From the NCBI RefSeq assembly GCF_045679555.1, contig NC_092115.1, positions 38,062,228-38,126,227 on the forward strand: a stretch of DNA of 64,000 bases, in the 5' to 3' direction. Below, in pieces: positions 24,051 through 35,811 of this stretch. How positions within the stretch are numbered: position 1 is the stretch's first letter; each line of letters opens with the position of its first letter. The notes beneath the pieces were generated by a model, which saw only the letters and a program-made list of their open reading frames with translations, had not been told where the DNA came from and did no database searches. A program made the translations under genes and the position numbers. Source of the DNA: Salvelinus alpinus (lineage: Eukaryota > Chordata > Actinopteri > Salmoniformes > Salmonidae).

Positions 24051-27000
24051 CTTTGCTGTATTTTCCCCTCTTGAATGTGATGTCCGGTGTGGGAGATTCA
24101 GGCCTTTTGGATTTCTTACCTGAAACACATAACAGAGTTTTTATTTTACTGTGACAATGACATAATTGACATTGTAAATTACAGCAGTCCATAAATGGAA
24201 ATGTGAGAAAGCACAAAATAAATAATAATGTCAGAACTGATGATCAGACATATGAGCTAAGGTTATGATTACAATTTATAGTTTGAAAACATGGCCAGAT
24301 AATGACATAAGTAAAATTACAGTCTGACCTCTCTTCTTCTTTGGTTGCTCGGCAACCGTCTCCCTCTGCAGCGTGACCCACTGGGGCTGGCTCAGAGCTC
24401 CCACAATGTCCTCTACTGACACCATCAACTGGTGGGTAACGGGCGAGGTGATGACATCACCCAGGGAGGGAACGTACAGCTGGGCTAGAGGGGAGGAGAC
24501 AAACACACACTGTTAGGGCTTACAGCGTAATGAATGGGTCTACAAGGAGACCATTAGATTAGGTCAATTTGATTACAGGATGTATACATCTGCTCCAAAT
24601 CAGTGCAGAAATATGGATGTTTGTTTGCCCTAGACAAGAAACATGGTGATGGTAGACAACAAGCTAAACGTTCAGCGACATCTGAGAAGTTCACGCAAAG
24701 ACCGAGTCAAGACAAGTTACTCACTGAGCTACTAGCTAAGACTAGCTGTGTGTGTGTGTGTCTCACTGTAGTGCTGTTGGTCCAGAGAGAGGGAGTCGGG
24801 GGAGTCCATGTTGAGGAGATTCTCAGCCGCCACCAGTGTTTCCATGGTTTCCTCATCTCCACTCTCACTGCCCTCCACTGGATAGAGAGAAAGAGAGAGA
24901 AAGAGAAAGAGAGAGGGAGAGAGAGAGAGAAACGGTGTGATGCGTCAGCATGACCTAATGGCTCTGTCTGTAGGCCAACCCCTAGTGATGGGACAGCGGG
25001 AATAAACAAGGCGGCTAGCTAACTAATGGCCCTGCGTTTCCCAAACTCGGTCCACGGGACGTTTTTGCCCCAACACTGCACATCTGATAAAAATGATCCA
25101 AGCTTGATGATTAGTTGATTATTTGAATCAGCTGTGTAGTGCTAGGGCAAAACTGTGCAGAGTTTGGGGAACCCTGTACTACACTGTTAGTAAGCCCATC
25201 TTTCTTCCACAACGACAGTCTAACTGTATATTCGCAAGCTTGCAAATCCTAGCTTAAACAGAGATGATGCTAATGTTGTAACATGCCACGGTAAACGATT
25301 GACAGTGAGCTATCTAAAAGTAGAAAATAAAAAAGAAGCTAACGTTGTTAGTTGCTAAATTAGGTAGTTCAAAGTTAGGTTAGCTAACTAGCTAGACAGT
25401 TACAGGAGTAGACAAGTGAAGCTACAAAACCAATTTGCCACAAACTTACTTGCATTGACTATCCTCGCTATTCAATAATTACTTCCACGAACTGTTTCAC
25501 TGCAGAGAGCTACATGATAATCAACTTTAACAAAACTGCAGCAGCCACAAGAAGACGTGTTTTGTTTCACTTCCTGGATTTGAGAACTTCTCTGATTGGG
25601 CCAAATGCGATGGCCACAGTACGCATGTGCACAGACAGTTTACAGTCCCCTCATCAACATGAGTAGAGATAGCTAGCTAGGGTATTTATTTGTGCTTTGT
25701 TAGAAACAAGGATCGGACCCCCCCCCCCCCCCCCAATTTTCACATAAAATGACATACCCAAATATAACTGCCTGTAGCTCAGGACCTGAAGAAAGGATAT
25801 GCATATTCTTGATACTATTTGAAAAGAAACACTTTGAAGTTTGTGGAAATGTGAAATGTATACAGGAGAATATAACACATTAGATCCGGTAAAAGATAAT
25901 ACAATGAAAAAAACATGCATTTTTTTTACCATCATCTTTGAAATGCAAGAGAAAGGCCATAATTTATTATTCCAGCCCAGGTGCAATTTAGATTTTGGCC
26001 ACTAGATGGAAGCAGTGTATGTGCAAAGTTTTAGACTGATCCAATGAACCATTGCATATCTGTTAAAAATGTTGTATCAAGACTGCCCAAATGTGCCTAA
26101 TTGGTTAATTAATACATTTTCAAGTTCATAATTGTGCACTCTCCTCAAACAATAGCATGGTATAATGTAATAAATCAAATCAAATAGGTATCAAAAATTG
26201 GACAGTGCAGTTAGATTAACAAGAATTTAAGCTTTCTGCCCATACCAGATATGTCTATGTCCTGGGAAATGTTCTTGTTACTTACAACCTCATGCTAATC
26301 ACACATTAGCCTACGTTAGCTCAACCATCCTGTGGGGGGGGGACACAGATCCCGTAGAGGTTAAGTTAGGTTAAACTATTTTGATTTGAAACTGCTCTGT
26401 TGTTAAATTCCAGTAGTGATACAGGTGCTATAAACACAGCAACTAGCTTCATAGCAATCTGTTTGTAGTGTGGTAGCTAAACTATCTACCATAGCTAGCT
26501 AGTTAGCTAACTGGCTAACCACCTGCCATACATCACACTGAATGTACTGACTGTACAATGTCTTCATCAGCTATTTATTTTTGCCCAGCACCGGTACTTA
26601 TGTGCATATTACCCTCCTGTTTTACACTGACAGTTTCTCTCAGGAGCTGAATGAAGCCGTGGAGCCTAAACCCACATCCTAAAATGCCAGACCCCTTACC
26701 TGAACATAGACCTCCTAAAGTACTACAAAACGATGTTAAGTCCTCTGTGCCTGTTTCTGTCTCTGCAGGTGCTGTTGATGATGCCAAGAAAGCCCAGCAA
26801 CTCAATCCCAGCCCTTCCCTTCCCCTTCATGAGAACAGGGTAAGTGTGTGCATGTGTTGTTACCCGTTGTTAGCAGGCGGTCGTCTGTGTGTGTCTGCTC
26901 ACAGGCCAGGCCTGAGTAGGAGAGCAGGTGGGAGTGTGGGACCTGCTCCACTATCACTGCAGGAGAGGCCAAGTGCTCATCCAGCTGCAACACAGAGGGA

Positions 27001-27348
27001 CAAATGATCTGTCATTCACTTTAATTCCATTCTAATTCATTCTTTGCATATCAATTTGTGGATGCTTCAATAACTATGGCTGATGTCATCACCATGTCAT
27101 CCTTGGCTACTGTATGTCTTGACTCTACCTCTGCATTCAATACAGCTCGTCTGCACTTTGATATTTGATTCCCCAAGTGGTTCTACATTGACGCGTGATT
27201 CCGGAGGAGGCATTGATGCTTTATCTGTTGGCGTGCACACACACACTCTCATGCACGCACACACGGCTGTTCCCACCTGTAGTCCATTATTCACGCGGTC
27301 GCTGGCATACTCAAAGATGAGTTCCGTCTGCTGCAGCATGGCAGACAT
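23022..27348 (-). CDS. elf1: ELF-subfamily ETS transcription factor, probably elf1
   Basis: Nuclear ETS-domain transcription factor binding GGAA cores. Seven exons join in phase: 27277-27348, 26864-26984, 24767-24877, 24329-24484, 24051-24119, 23764-23956 and 23022-23655; 1356 nt give 451 residues. The N-terminus ([16 protein letters not shown], then AVIVEQVP and SYSGLAC) matches the ELF1/ELF4 acidic N-terminal region; [11 protein letters not shown] follows. The ETS domain spans about residues 180-265: [40 protein letters not shown], then MGRALR joined to YYYQRGIL, with both recognition-helix arginines in RALRYYY. The C-terminus is rich in Pro, Gln and Ser and ends GLTRE, making the protein shorter than human ELF1 (about 619 residues). 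An in-frame TAG precedes the ATG by a few codons, fixing the start. ELF1 rather than ELF4 is inferred from synteny with sugt1 and ednrb; elf2 or elf4 remain possible. Confidence 0.88.
24000..24048. repeat. (GT)n microsatellite beside an elf1 donor
   Basis: Mostly pure GT; directly abuts the splice donor at 24050. Confidence 0.95.
25028..25182. mobile_element. Fold-back MITE in an elf1 intron
   Basis: GCGTTTCCCAAACTCGGTCC and CAGAGTTTGGGGAACCCTG pair imperfectly; GTGCTAGGGCAAAACTG mirrors TTTTTGCCCCAACACTG. No coding. Confidence 0.6.
25450..25600 (-). promoter_or_regulatory. Candidate internal promoter and alternative first exon of elf1
   Basis: Reading the minus strand, a CCAAT box (25595-25599) is followed by a consensus ETS site CCAGGAAGTG (25568-25577). 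About 110 bp later comes a strong splice donor, GCAA then gtaagt, at 25450/25449. It lies in the intron between the second and third elf1 coding exons, so a transcript starting here would lack the N-terminal exons. Motif evidence only. Confidence 0.35.
25690..26180. repeat. Salmonid repeat related to 11740-11830
   Basis: CTGTAGCTCAGGACCTGAAG, GATATGCATATTCTTGATAC and CACTTTGAAGTTT parallel the text at 11740-11810. In an elf1 intron. A poly-C run (25719-25734) precedes it. Confidence 0.5.
26503..26839 (+). pseudogene. Inverted partial duplicate of sugt1 TPR exons 3 and 4
   Basis: Two exon-like blocks on the plus strand copy sugt1. The first (26644-26682), after a good acceptor, reads [12 protein letters not shown] and then stops, against [13 protein letters not shown] in the gene. 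The second (26769-26839), with acceptor ctctgcag and donor ggtaagt, reads [13 protein letters not shown] and then shifts frame; it is 71 nt against 70 nt for sugt1 exon 15031-15100. A 25-base stretch of flanking intron at about 26503-26528 is also shared with the complement of 15660-15685. The copy sits in an elf1 intron, opposite to elf1. It is a broken segmental duplication, not a working gene. Confidence 0.8.
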
Positions 27349-27399
27349 CGCAGAAGTCTCTGATGGCAGCTCTACGATGTCTTCATCCTAGCATTCCAC

Positions 27400-28215
27400 G
27401 TTAGATGTCCAACAGTTTCACACCACGCGCTCTAAGTTTTTAGGTCCCAGAGCACCGGATATGAGTTATAAGTGTCAAATCACAGGTTCTGTGTTTCATA
27501 AGTTCCAGAGCAGAGTAAGTTGTATCCAAAGCTTCCCCCCGTTCTTTTCTGTGTCCGTGGCCTTTCACAGGTCCTTCTGAGGATGAGTGACCTTCAACCG
27601 CATGGCTGAATAACAGCACAGTGACTAAACTGGCTAAATGAAATAGCTGGCTAGCTAACTAGTTGCTCACTCCAGCGCAGTGGCTAGACCTCTCAGAAGA
27701 GTGAGTGTTGGCTTGGCTTGGCTACTTGGTGAAATTGTTGAGATAAAATCCTGCAGGCCTCCTCAGTAGACGGTCCGTAGATGAAATGCTGAACAAGAGC
27801 ATAGTTACTTGTTTTCTCTTCTTCACGGTTTCTACTCTCGATGAGGAAGTGTAGGTCCAACGGTCCTGTGGTCTTACCCTGAGAAAAGGGAACAGAGACA
27901 GAGTGGTGGGGGTATGGGGGGGGGACAAAAATAGAAAAATATATAAATTACATTAGAGAAGGTTCTTCAGGGCATGATAACTCTACATGTACTCTACATG
28001 TGCCACACTCTTTCTGATCAAACACACACCTTGAGCAAAGTGCAGACAATGAACAGAATCACATGATCAGGGCTCTCTAAACTCTGCTGGTAGAACAACA
28101 GTCTGTTAGGAAGACCCAGGGCAAAAACAATGTCTGCCAAGCTGAGCCAAGGCCTCTTACAACCAGCAACTATTTATATTCCTTCCTCTTATCACGTTCT
28201 TTATTCTGTTCTGTC
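27400..28215. other. Upstream of elf1 coding start; no exon recognised
   Basis: May include noncoding 5' exons of elf1, but I cannot point to one. No transposon ends recognised. Confidence 0.35.
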
Positions 28216-28216
28216 T

Positions 28217-28217
<1 letters not shown>

Positions 28218-28292
<75 letters not shown>

Positions 28293-28322
28293 CTCTCTCT
28301 CGCTCTCTCTCTCGCTCTCTCA
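28218..28322. repeat. (CT)n microsatellite
   Basis: About 100 bp of CT, with CG-interrupted units at the right end. Confidence 0.97.
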
Positions 28323-29089
28323 TCTCATCTCCCCTTCTAAAGAAGCCAAACCAGCAACAGGAAAGAAGCTTCCGGAGTGAGTCATGAGTGTGTGTTATAT
28401 GAGTGTACTGTATGTGTGGAAGGGAGGTAGGGGAGGCAAAAACGAGCAGCTGTGTCTGCTCAGAGGTCCTAATGCTCAGGTCACACAATGGGCATCTGCG
28501 TTAGGGTCTGTCTGTGTCGTGTGTCTGTGAAAGGAAACTCCTAATTTCAAGATATTGTGTTTTTCCTCTGGTTTGGTATGCCAGGAATGTGTTTGGAATA
28601 GCTCCTATGAGAGATAAGCACAGAACTAACAGACAGACACACAGGGTTAGATTGCTACAGAGAGAAGGGTGGGGGAATCACAAAAGGGGCTAGGTAATGA
28701 TTGACTGTGACTCCTACATCATTAGGTTACATTAGATTAGATATACTTTGTCTGTTGTTCACAGAAATTTGCTTATACAACCATCATCACTGTGTCTGAA
28801 AGACACAACCCCCAACCATAACCCAGCCCTGGCCTGTCCTCTCTGCATTCACGCCAGGCATTGTCCATGGTGTCAGTTAGATAGGATCACACACACACAT
28901 TCCTGTATGCCTCTGGTTTCTTTCTCGCTCTCCTCCACTCATTCACCTCCCTATTTGTTCACTCACTCAGTCACTCACACATTTTCTCCACTCGTTTACT
29001 CACCTGTCCTCTTCTCTTCAGGCGGCAGTTACTGACTGCTGTTAGCACCAGAAAATCCTGTTTCTGCCGTTGCTGGTCTACCATGTCCC
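28323..29089. other. Intergenic, no gene
   Basis: Nothing recognised apart from short CA runs. Confidence 0.35.
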
Positions 29090-30520
<1,431 letters not shown>

Positions 30521-30578
30521 CTTAAAGGGATACTTCGGGATTTTGGCAATGAGGCCCTTCATCTACTTCTGAGTGGAA

Positions 30579-30800
30579 GGCCTCCTGAGTGGCGCAGCGG
30601 TCTAAGGCACTGCATCTCAGTGCAAGAGGTGTCACTACAGTCCCTGGTTCGAATCCAGGCTGTATTATATCTGGCTGTGATTGGGAGTCCCATAGGGCGG
30701 TGCACAATTGGCCCAGCATCGTCCGGGGTAGGCTGTCATTGTAAAAAATTATTTGTTCTTAACTGACTTTCCTAGTAAATAAAGGTTAAATTAAATTTTT
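30579..30800 (+). mobile_element. HpaI-type salmonid SINE
   Basis: CCTCCTGAGTGGCGCAGCGG, box-B-like GGTTCGAATCC, GGGAGTCCCATAGGGCGG, then TTGTTCTTAACTGACTT and an AT-rich tail. tRNA-derived head; not a functional tRNA gene. Confidence 0.92.
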
Positions 30801-32495
30801 TATTTTATTTATTTATTTATTTTACCTTTATTTAACCAGGTAGGCTAGTTGAGAACAAGTTTTCATTTGCAACTGCGACCTGGCCAAGATAAAGCAAAGC
30901 AGTTCGACACATACAACAACACAGAGTTACACATGGAATAAACAAAACATACAGTCAATAATACAGTAGAAAAATAAGTATATATACAATGTGAGCAAAT
31001 GAGGTGAGATAAGGGAGGTAAAGGCAAAAAAGGCCATGGTGGCGAGGTAAATACAATATAGCAAGTAAAACATTGGAATGGTAGATTTGCAGTGGAAGTG
31101 CAAAGTAGAAATAGAAATAATGGGGTGCAAAGGAGCAAAATAAATAAATACAGTAGGGGAAGTGGTAGTTGATTGGGTTAAATTAAAGATGGGCTATGTA
31201 CAGGTGCAGTGATCTGTGAGCTGCTCTGACAGCTGGTGCTTATAGCTAGTGAGGGAGATAAGTGTTTCCAGCTTCAGAGATTTTTGCAGTTCGTTCCAGT
31301 CGTTGGCAGCAGAGAACTGGAAGGAGAGGCGGCCAAAGGAGGAATTGGCTTTGGGGGTGACCAGTGAGATATACCTGCTGGAGCGTGTGCTACGAGTGGG
31401 TGCTGCTATGGTGACCAGTGAGCTGAGATAAGGCGGGGCTTTACCTAGCAGAGACTTGTAGATAACCTGTAGCCAGTGGGTTTGGCGACGAGTATGAAGC
31501 GAGGGCCAACCAACGAGAGCGTACAGGTTGCAGTGGTGGGTAGTATATAGGGCTTTGGTGACAAAACGGATGGCACTGTGATAGACTCCATCCAGTTTGT
31601 TGAGTAGAGTGTTGGAGGCTATTTTATAGATGACATCACCGAAGTCGAGGATCGGTAGGATGGTTCGTTTTATGAGGGTATGTTTGGCAGCATGAGTGAA
31701 GGATGCTTTGTTGCGATATAGGAAGCCGATTCTAGATTTAATTTTGGATTGGAGATGCTTATTGTGAGTCTGGAAGGAGAGTTTACAGTCTAACCAGACA
31801 CCTAGGTATTTATAGTTGTCCACGTATTCTAAGTCGGAGCCGTCCAGAGTAGTGATGCTGGACGTGCGAGCAGGTGCGGGCAGTGATCGGTTGAATAGCA
31901 TGCATTTAGTTTTACTTGCATTTAAGAGCAGTTAGAGGCCACGGAAGGACAGTTGTATGGCATTGAAGCTCGTCTGGAGGTTAGTTAACACAGTGTCCAA
32001 ACAGGAGCCAGAAGTATACAGAATGGTGTCGTCTGCGTAGAGGTGTATCAGAGAATCACCAGCAGCAAGAGCAACATCATTGATGTATACAGAGAAGAGA
32101 GTCGGCCCGTGGATTGAACCCTGTGGCACCCCCATAGAGACTGTCAGAGGTCCAGACAACAGGCCCTCCGATTTGACACACTGAACTCTATCAGAGAAGT
32201 AGTTGGTAAACCAGGCGAGGCAGTCATTTGAGAAACCAAGGCTGTCGAGTCTGCCAATAAGAATGTGGTGATTGACAGAGTCGAAAGCCTTGGCCAGGTC
32301 GATGAATACGGCTGTGCAGTAATGTCTCTTATCGATGGCGGTTATGATGTCGTTTAGGACCTTGAGCGTGGCTGAGGTGCACCCATGACCAGCTCTGAAA
32401 CCAGATAGCATAGCGGAGAAGGTACGTGGGATTCGAAATGGTCGGTAATCTGTTTGTTAACTTGCCTTTCGAAGACCTTAGAAAGACAGGGTAGG
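30801..32495 (-). mobile_element. L2/jockey-like LINE, 5'-truncated, with 3'UTR
   Basis: RT text on the minus strand: LSGFRAGHGCTSATLKVLND, FIDLAKAFDSVNHHIL, GVPQGSIHGPTLFSVYIND, catalytic LYADDT (32411-31932); one in-frame stop (31929-31931) then LLLNASKTKC and the C-terminal block to 31194, with NYKYLGVWLDCKLSF and QFSAANDWNELQ. Only this stop and an upstream frameshift near 32410 break it. 3'UTR runs to about 30801. Confidence 0.9.
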
Positions 32496-32833
32496 ATAGA
32501 TAGAGGAAAAAATAAATTCCCCAGAGCCAGGTGAACTCATGGATATCATTTTTATGTCTCTGCGTGCAGTTTGATGGAAGTTGCTAACTAGCGCAATGAC
32601 TGAAAGTCAATGGGTATATGCTAGCAGATACACATAGACTTCCAATCATTGCAGTCTATGGGTACATGCTATAGCAGATACCCATAGACTTCCAGTCATT
32701 GCACTAATGCTAGTTAGCATTGGCTCGCGAAACCACCTCTAACTTACAACCACCTCTAACTTTCATCTGACTCTAGGGAAGTTGATAAAAGGCCTCTTTG
32801 CCAAAATCCTGAATCATCCCTTTAACCCCCTTG

Positions 32834-32837
<4 letters not shown>

Positions 32838-32932
<95 letters not shown>

Positions 32933-32934
32933 CG
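32838..32934. repeat. (GT)n microsatellite
   Basis: About 85 bp of GT ending in GCGCGCGCGC. Confidence 0.98.
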
Positions 32935-33322
32935 CATGTTGGACTATTTATCTTTATCATCTGCAAAGCCACAGGGGCCTGGATACTTTATGTAAATACT
33001 CTAAAGCCCTAAACAAACAGACATGCACACAGATACAATACGAAGAGATAAGAACTCTAAAATACAACACACATAGAACCCTAAGCCTCCTTGAATTGGG
33101 TTTTCCTCACATGGATGCCAAACTCACAACCCCAGTTCTGGGATTGCTGCGATGTTCAACTGCAGAGCACAAAACACTTTCACTTCAATCTCGAGCTACT
33201 ACACAGACCCACCCACCTCCTTATCACAATCCCATTGTTTTTGTCAAGTAAATCATTGACAGTCACACTCGTGTTTGGGTTTTTGAATGTAAACCCAATG
33301 TAAGTCTTATGATAGTGTTTTT

Positions 33323-33657
33323 GTCACGGTCGTTTGTAGAATTAACAGACCAAGGCGCAGTGTGCGTAGAGTTCCACATGTTTAATTTAAAAAACTCACC
33401 AAAACAAAAACAAACCGTGAAGTCAAATGCCGTGCACACTGGCAACTACACACAAACAAACAAGATCCCACAAAAACCCAGTGGAAAAAGGCTGCCTAAA
33501 TATGATCCCCAATCAGAGACAACGATAAACAGCTGCCTCTGATTGGGAACCATACCAGGCCAACATAGACAAATAATAACCTAGATAACCCACCCTAGTC
33601 ACACCCCGACCTAACCAACATAGAGAATAAAAGGCTCTCTATGGTCAGGGCGTGACA
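33323..33657. mobile_element. Nonautonomous element with TGTCACG ends
   Basis: Starts TGTCACGGTCGTTTG, ends CAGGGCGTGACAG; an internal hairpin pairs CCCAATCAGAG with CTCTGATTGGG. A partial inverted copy lies at 34437-34735. Confidence 0.6.
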
Positions 33658-33835
33658 GAAGTATAGATGTACTCTGAAACACCCAAAGGGGTTCTTCAAT
33701 CTGAATATTGGTGTTTTTAAGAGTGTTGTGAAAACACTTTTGTGTGGGTTTCAGTATGTAAAAGGCAATATTAAAACACATACACAAATATTTGTCATAC
33801 AATCAAATGGTTAAGAAATGCAAATACAATTCATG

Positions 33836-34432
33836 ATCATGATTTTTTTTGTGTGGAATTCCACCTTAATTTTTGGAGGTCATTTTGCAGGGCTCTGGCA
33901 GTGCTCCTCCTTGCACAAAGGCGGAGGTAGCGGTCCTGCTGCTGGGTTGTTGCCCTCCTACGGCCTCCTCCACGTCTCCTGATGTACTGGCCTGTCTCCT
34001 GGTAGCGCCTCCATGCTCTGGACACTACGCTGACAGACACAGCAAACCTTCTTGCCACAGCTCGCATTGATGTGCCATCCTGGATGAGCTGCACTACCTG
34101 AGCCACTTGTGTGGGTTGTAGACTCCGTCTCATGCTACCACTAGAGTGAGAGCACCGCCAGCATTCAAAAGTGACCAAAACATCAGCCAGGAAGCATAGG
34201 AACTGAGAAGTGGTCTGTGGTCACCACCTGCAGAATCACTCCTTTATTGGGGGTGTCTTGCTAATTGCCTATAATTTCCACCTTTTGTCTATTCCATTTG
34301 CACAACAGCATGTGAAATTTATTGTCAATCAGTGTTGCTTCCTAAGTGGACAGTTTGATTTCACAGAAGTGTGATTGACTTGGAGTTACATTGTGTTGTT
34401 TAAGTGTTCCCTTTATTTTTTTGAGCAGTGTA
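33836..34432 (-). mobile_element. Tc1-like 5' fragment
   Basis: Minus-strand N-terminal transposase text from 34134: [57 protein letters not shown]. The right end keeps a TIR (TTTTTTTGAGCAGTGTA). The catalytic part and left TIR are deleted. Confidence 0.8.
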
Positions 34433-34436
34433 TTTT

Positions 34437-34735
34437 GGTTAGGTCAGGGTGTGACTAGGGTGAGTACACTAGTTTTGTATGTCTAGAGTTTTTGTATGTC
34501 TAGGGTTTTGTATGTCTAGGGGTTTTGTATGTCTATGTTGGCCTGATATGGTTCCCAATCAGAGACAGCTGTTTATCGTTGTCTCTGATTGGGGATCATA
34601 TTTAGGTAGCCATTTTCCTCGTTTGTGTTGTGGGATCTTGTCTACATTGAGTTGCCTGAGTGCACAGCTGTAGCGGTTCGTTTCTTTGTGAGGTTCAGTT
34701 GATTAAAATTATGTGGAACTCTACTCACTTGGTCT
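34437..34735. mobile_element. Partial inverted copy of the TGTCACG element
   Basis: TTCCCAATCAGAGACAGCTG and TCTGATTGGGGATCATATTT are the complement of 33500-33560. A short run of TTTGTATGTCTAGGG units precedes it. Confidence 0.6.
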
Positions 34736-34785
34736 CCTCTTTACGACGATCGAGACACTAGCTAAGAAATAAAATATGATCTTAC

Positions 34786-34985
34786 CAGTGGAGGCTGCCG
34801 AGGGGAGGACGGCTCATAATAATGGCTGGAATGGAGCAAATGAAATGGCATCAAACACCTGGAAAATATGTGTTTGATGTATTTGGTACCATTCCACCTA
34901 TTCCGCTCCAGCCAATACCACGAGCCCGTCCTCCCCAATTAAGTCGCCACCCACCTCCCGTGGATCTCAGTGTTCGGCTTTCACA
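34786..34985. mobile_element. Fold-back MITE (GTGGAGGCTGC family), copy 1
   Basis: GAGGGGAGGACGGCTCATAA pairs with the GAGCCCGTCCTCCCCAATTA block; GGAATGG...CCATTCC and TGTTTGATG continue the stem. Second copy at 39388-39565. Confidence 0.8.
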
Positions 34986-35271
34986 AGGCAATTCAGAGAA
35001 GCCGAGTGTAATTTTTGGTGCTTATAGAAAGGAGTCATGAGGTGCATTCATGTGCTTATTCTGCAGTGGACTCTCTTCACAATAGATAAACATAAGCTCT
35101 GTCCTGTTCAGAACAACGCAGGGTATGAGGCCAAGTCATCTTGTAACTATACACTAAACATAGTGATAAAAAAACATTGACACTGTATATGACATTTATT
35201 TTATGATATGGAAATGTGAAGTGCAAATTTGGACTCGGGTGTTTGGCTTGCTTGTATGACATCAAGGCAGT

Positions 35272-35376
35272 CCCACTGGGCACAGACATCAATTCAGCAT
35301 CTATTCCACGTTGGTGTAACGTCATTGAAATGATGTGGAAACAACGTTGATTCAACCAGTGTGTGCCCAGTGGGGT
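35272..35376. mobile_element. Small fold-back MITE (CCCACTGGGCACAGA ends)
   Basis: CCCACTGGGCACAGACATCA pairs with TGTGTGCCCAGTGGG; about 100 bp. Confidence 0.8.
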
Positions 35377-35811
35377 GTTTATTATAATCCTCAACGTCTC
35401 CTCTTTCAAAATACATTGAGCACTGTTCATTTATAGCATTTCCCTCGCTCAGACAAAACATTTGCAAAAAGTTGCCCAATTAACGGAAGGGATGGGGTCA
35501 ACTTCTTGTCTCCTGCGGTGCTAAAGTTCAGAGCGGCTGTGAGTCAAAACCCATACTGTGATGTGAAGCGGAGCTCTGACGTCATTTACAGCATGTTTCT
35601 ATACAGCCCAAACAAATGTTCAACCCGTGTACAGGTACGACTGTAAAGTGAGTTATAATAGTAGATCATTATGAACGGATATCGAAACCGTCAGGCAAAA
35701 TGACATTCGGTAATGAAAGGACCCATTCCCACATGTTCATCTTAAGACTTTAGAGGCAGATACAGTATCCTGCAATGCCTGGCAAATTATCAGATACATA
35801 AATCAATGTTA

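Larger units (their letters stand above)
30523..32826. mobile_element. piggyBac-like MITE holding a SINE and a LINE
   Basis: Left end TTAAAGGGATACTTCGGGAT (30523) and right end ATCCTGAATCATCCCTTTAA (to 32826) are near complements and each carries TTAA, the piggyBac target. A HpaI-type SINE (30579) and a LINE (to about 32495) separate the halves. A complete copy without inserts is at 38020-38345. Confidence 0.7.

Noticed and set aside
23676..24128. 150-residue single-exon ETS protein
   Set aside because: The frame reads through elf1 introns and a GT microsatellite; only 23764-23956 and 24051-24119 are exons.
30579..30680. tRNA gene
   Set aside because: It is the tRNA-like head of a SINE that continues into the HpaI-type body; cloverleaf is degenerate.
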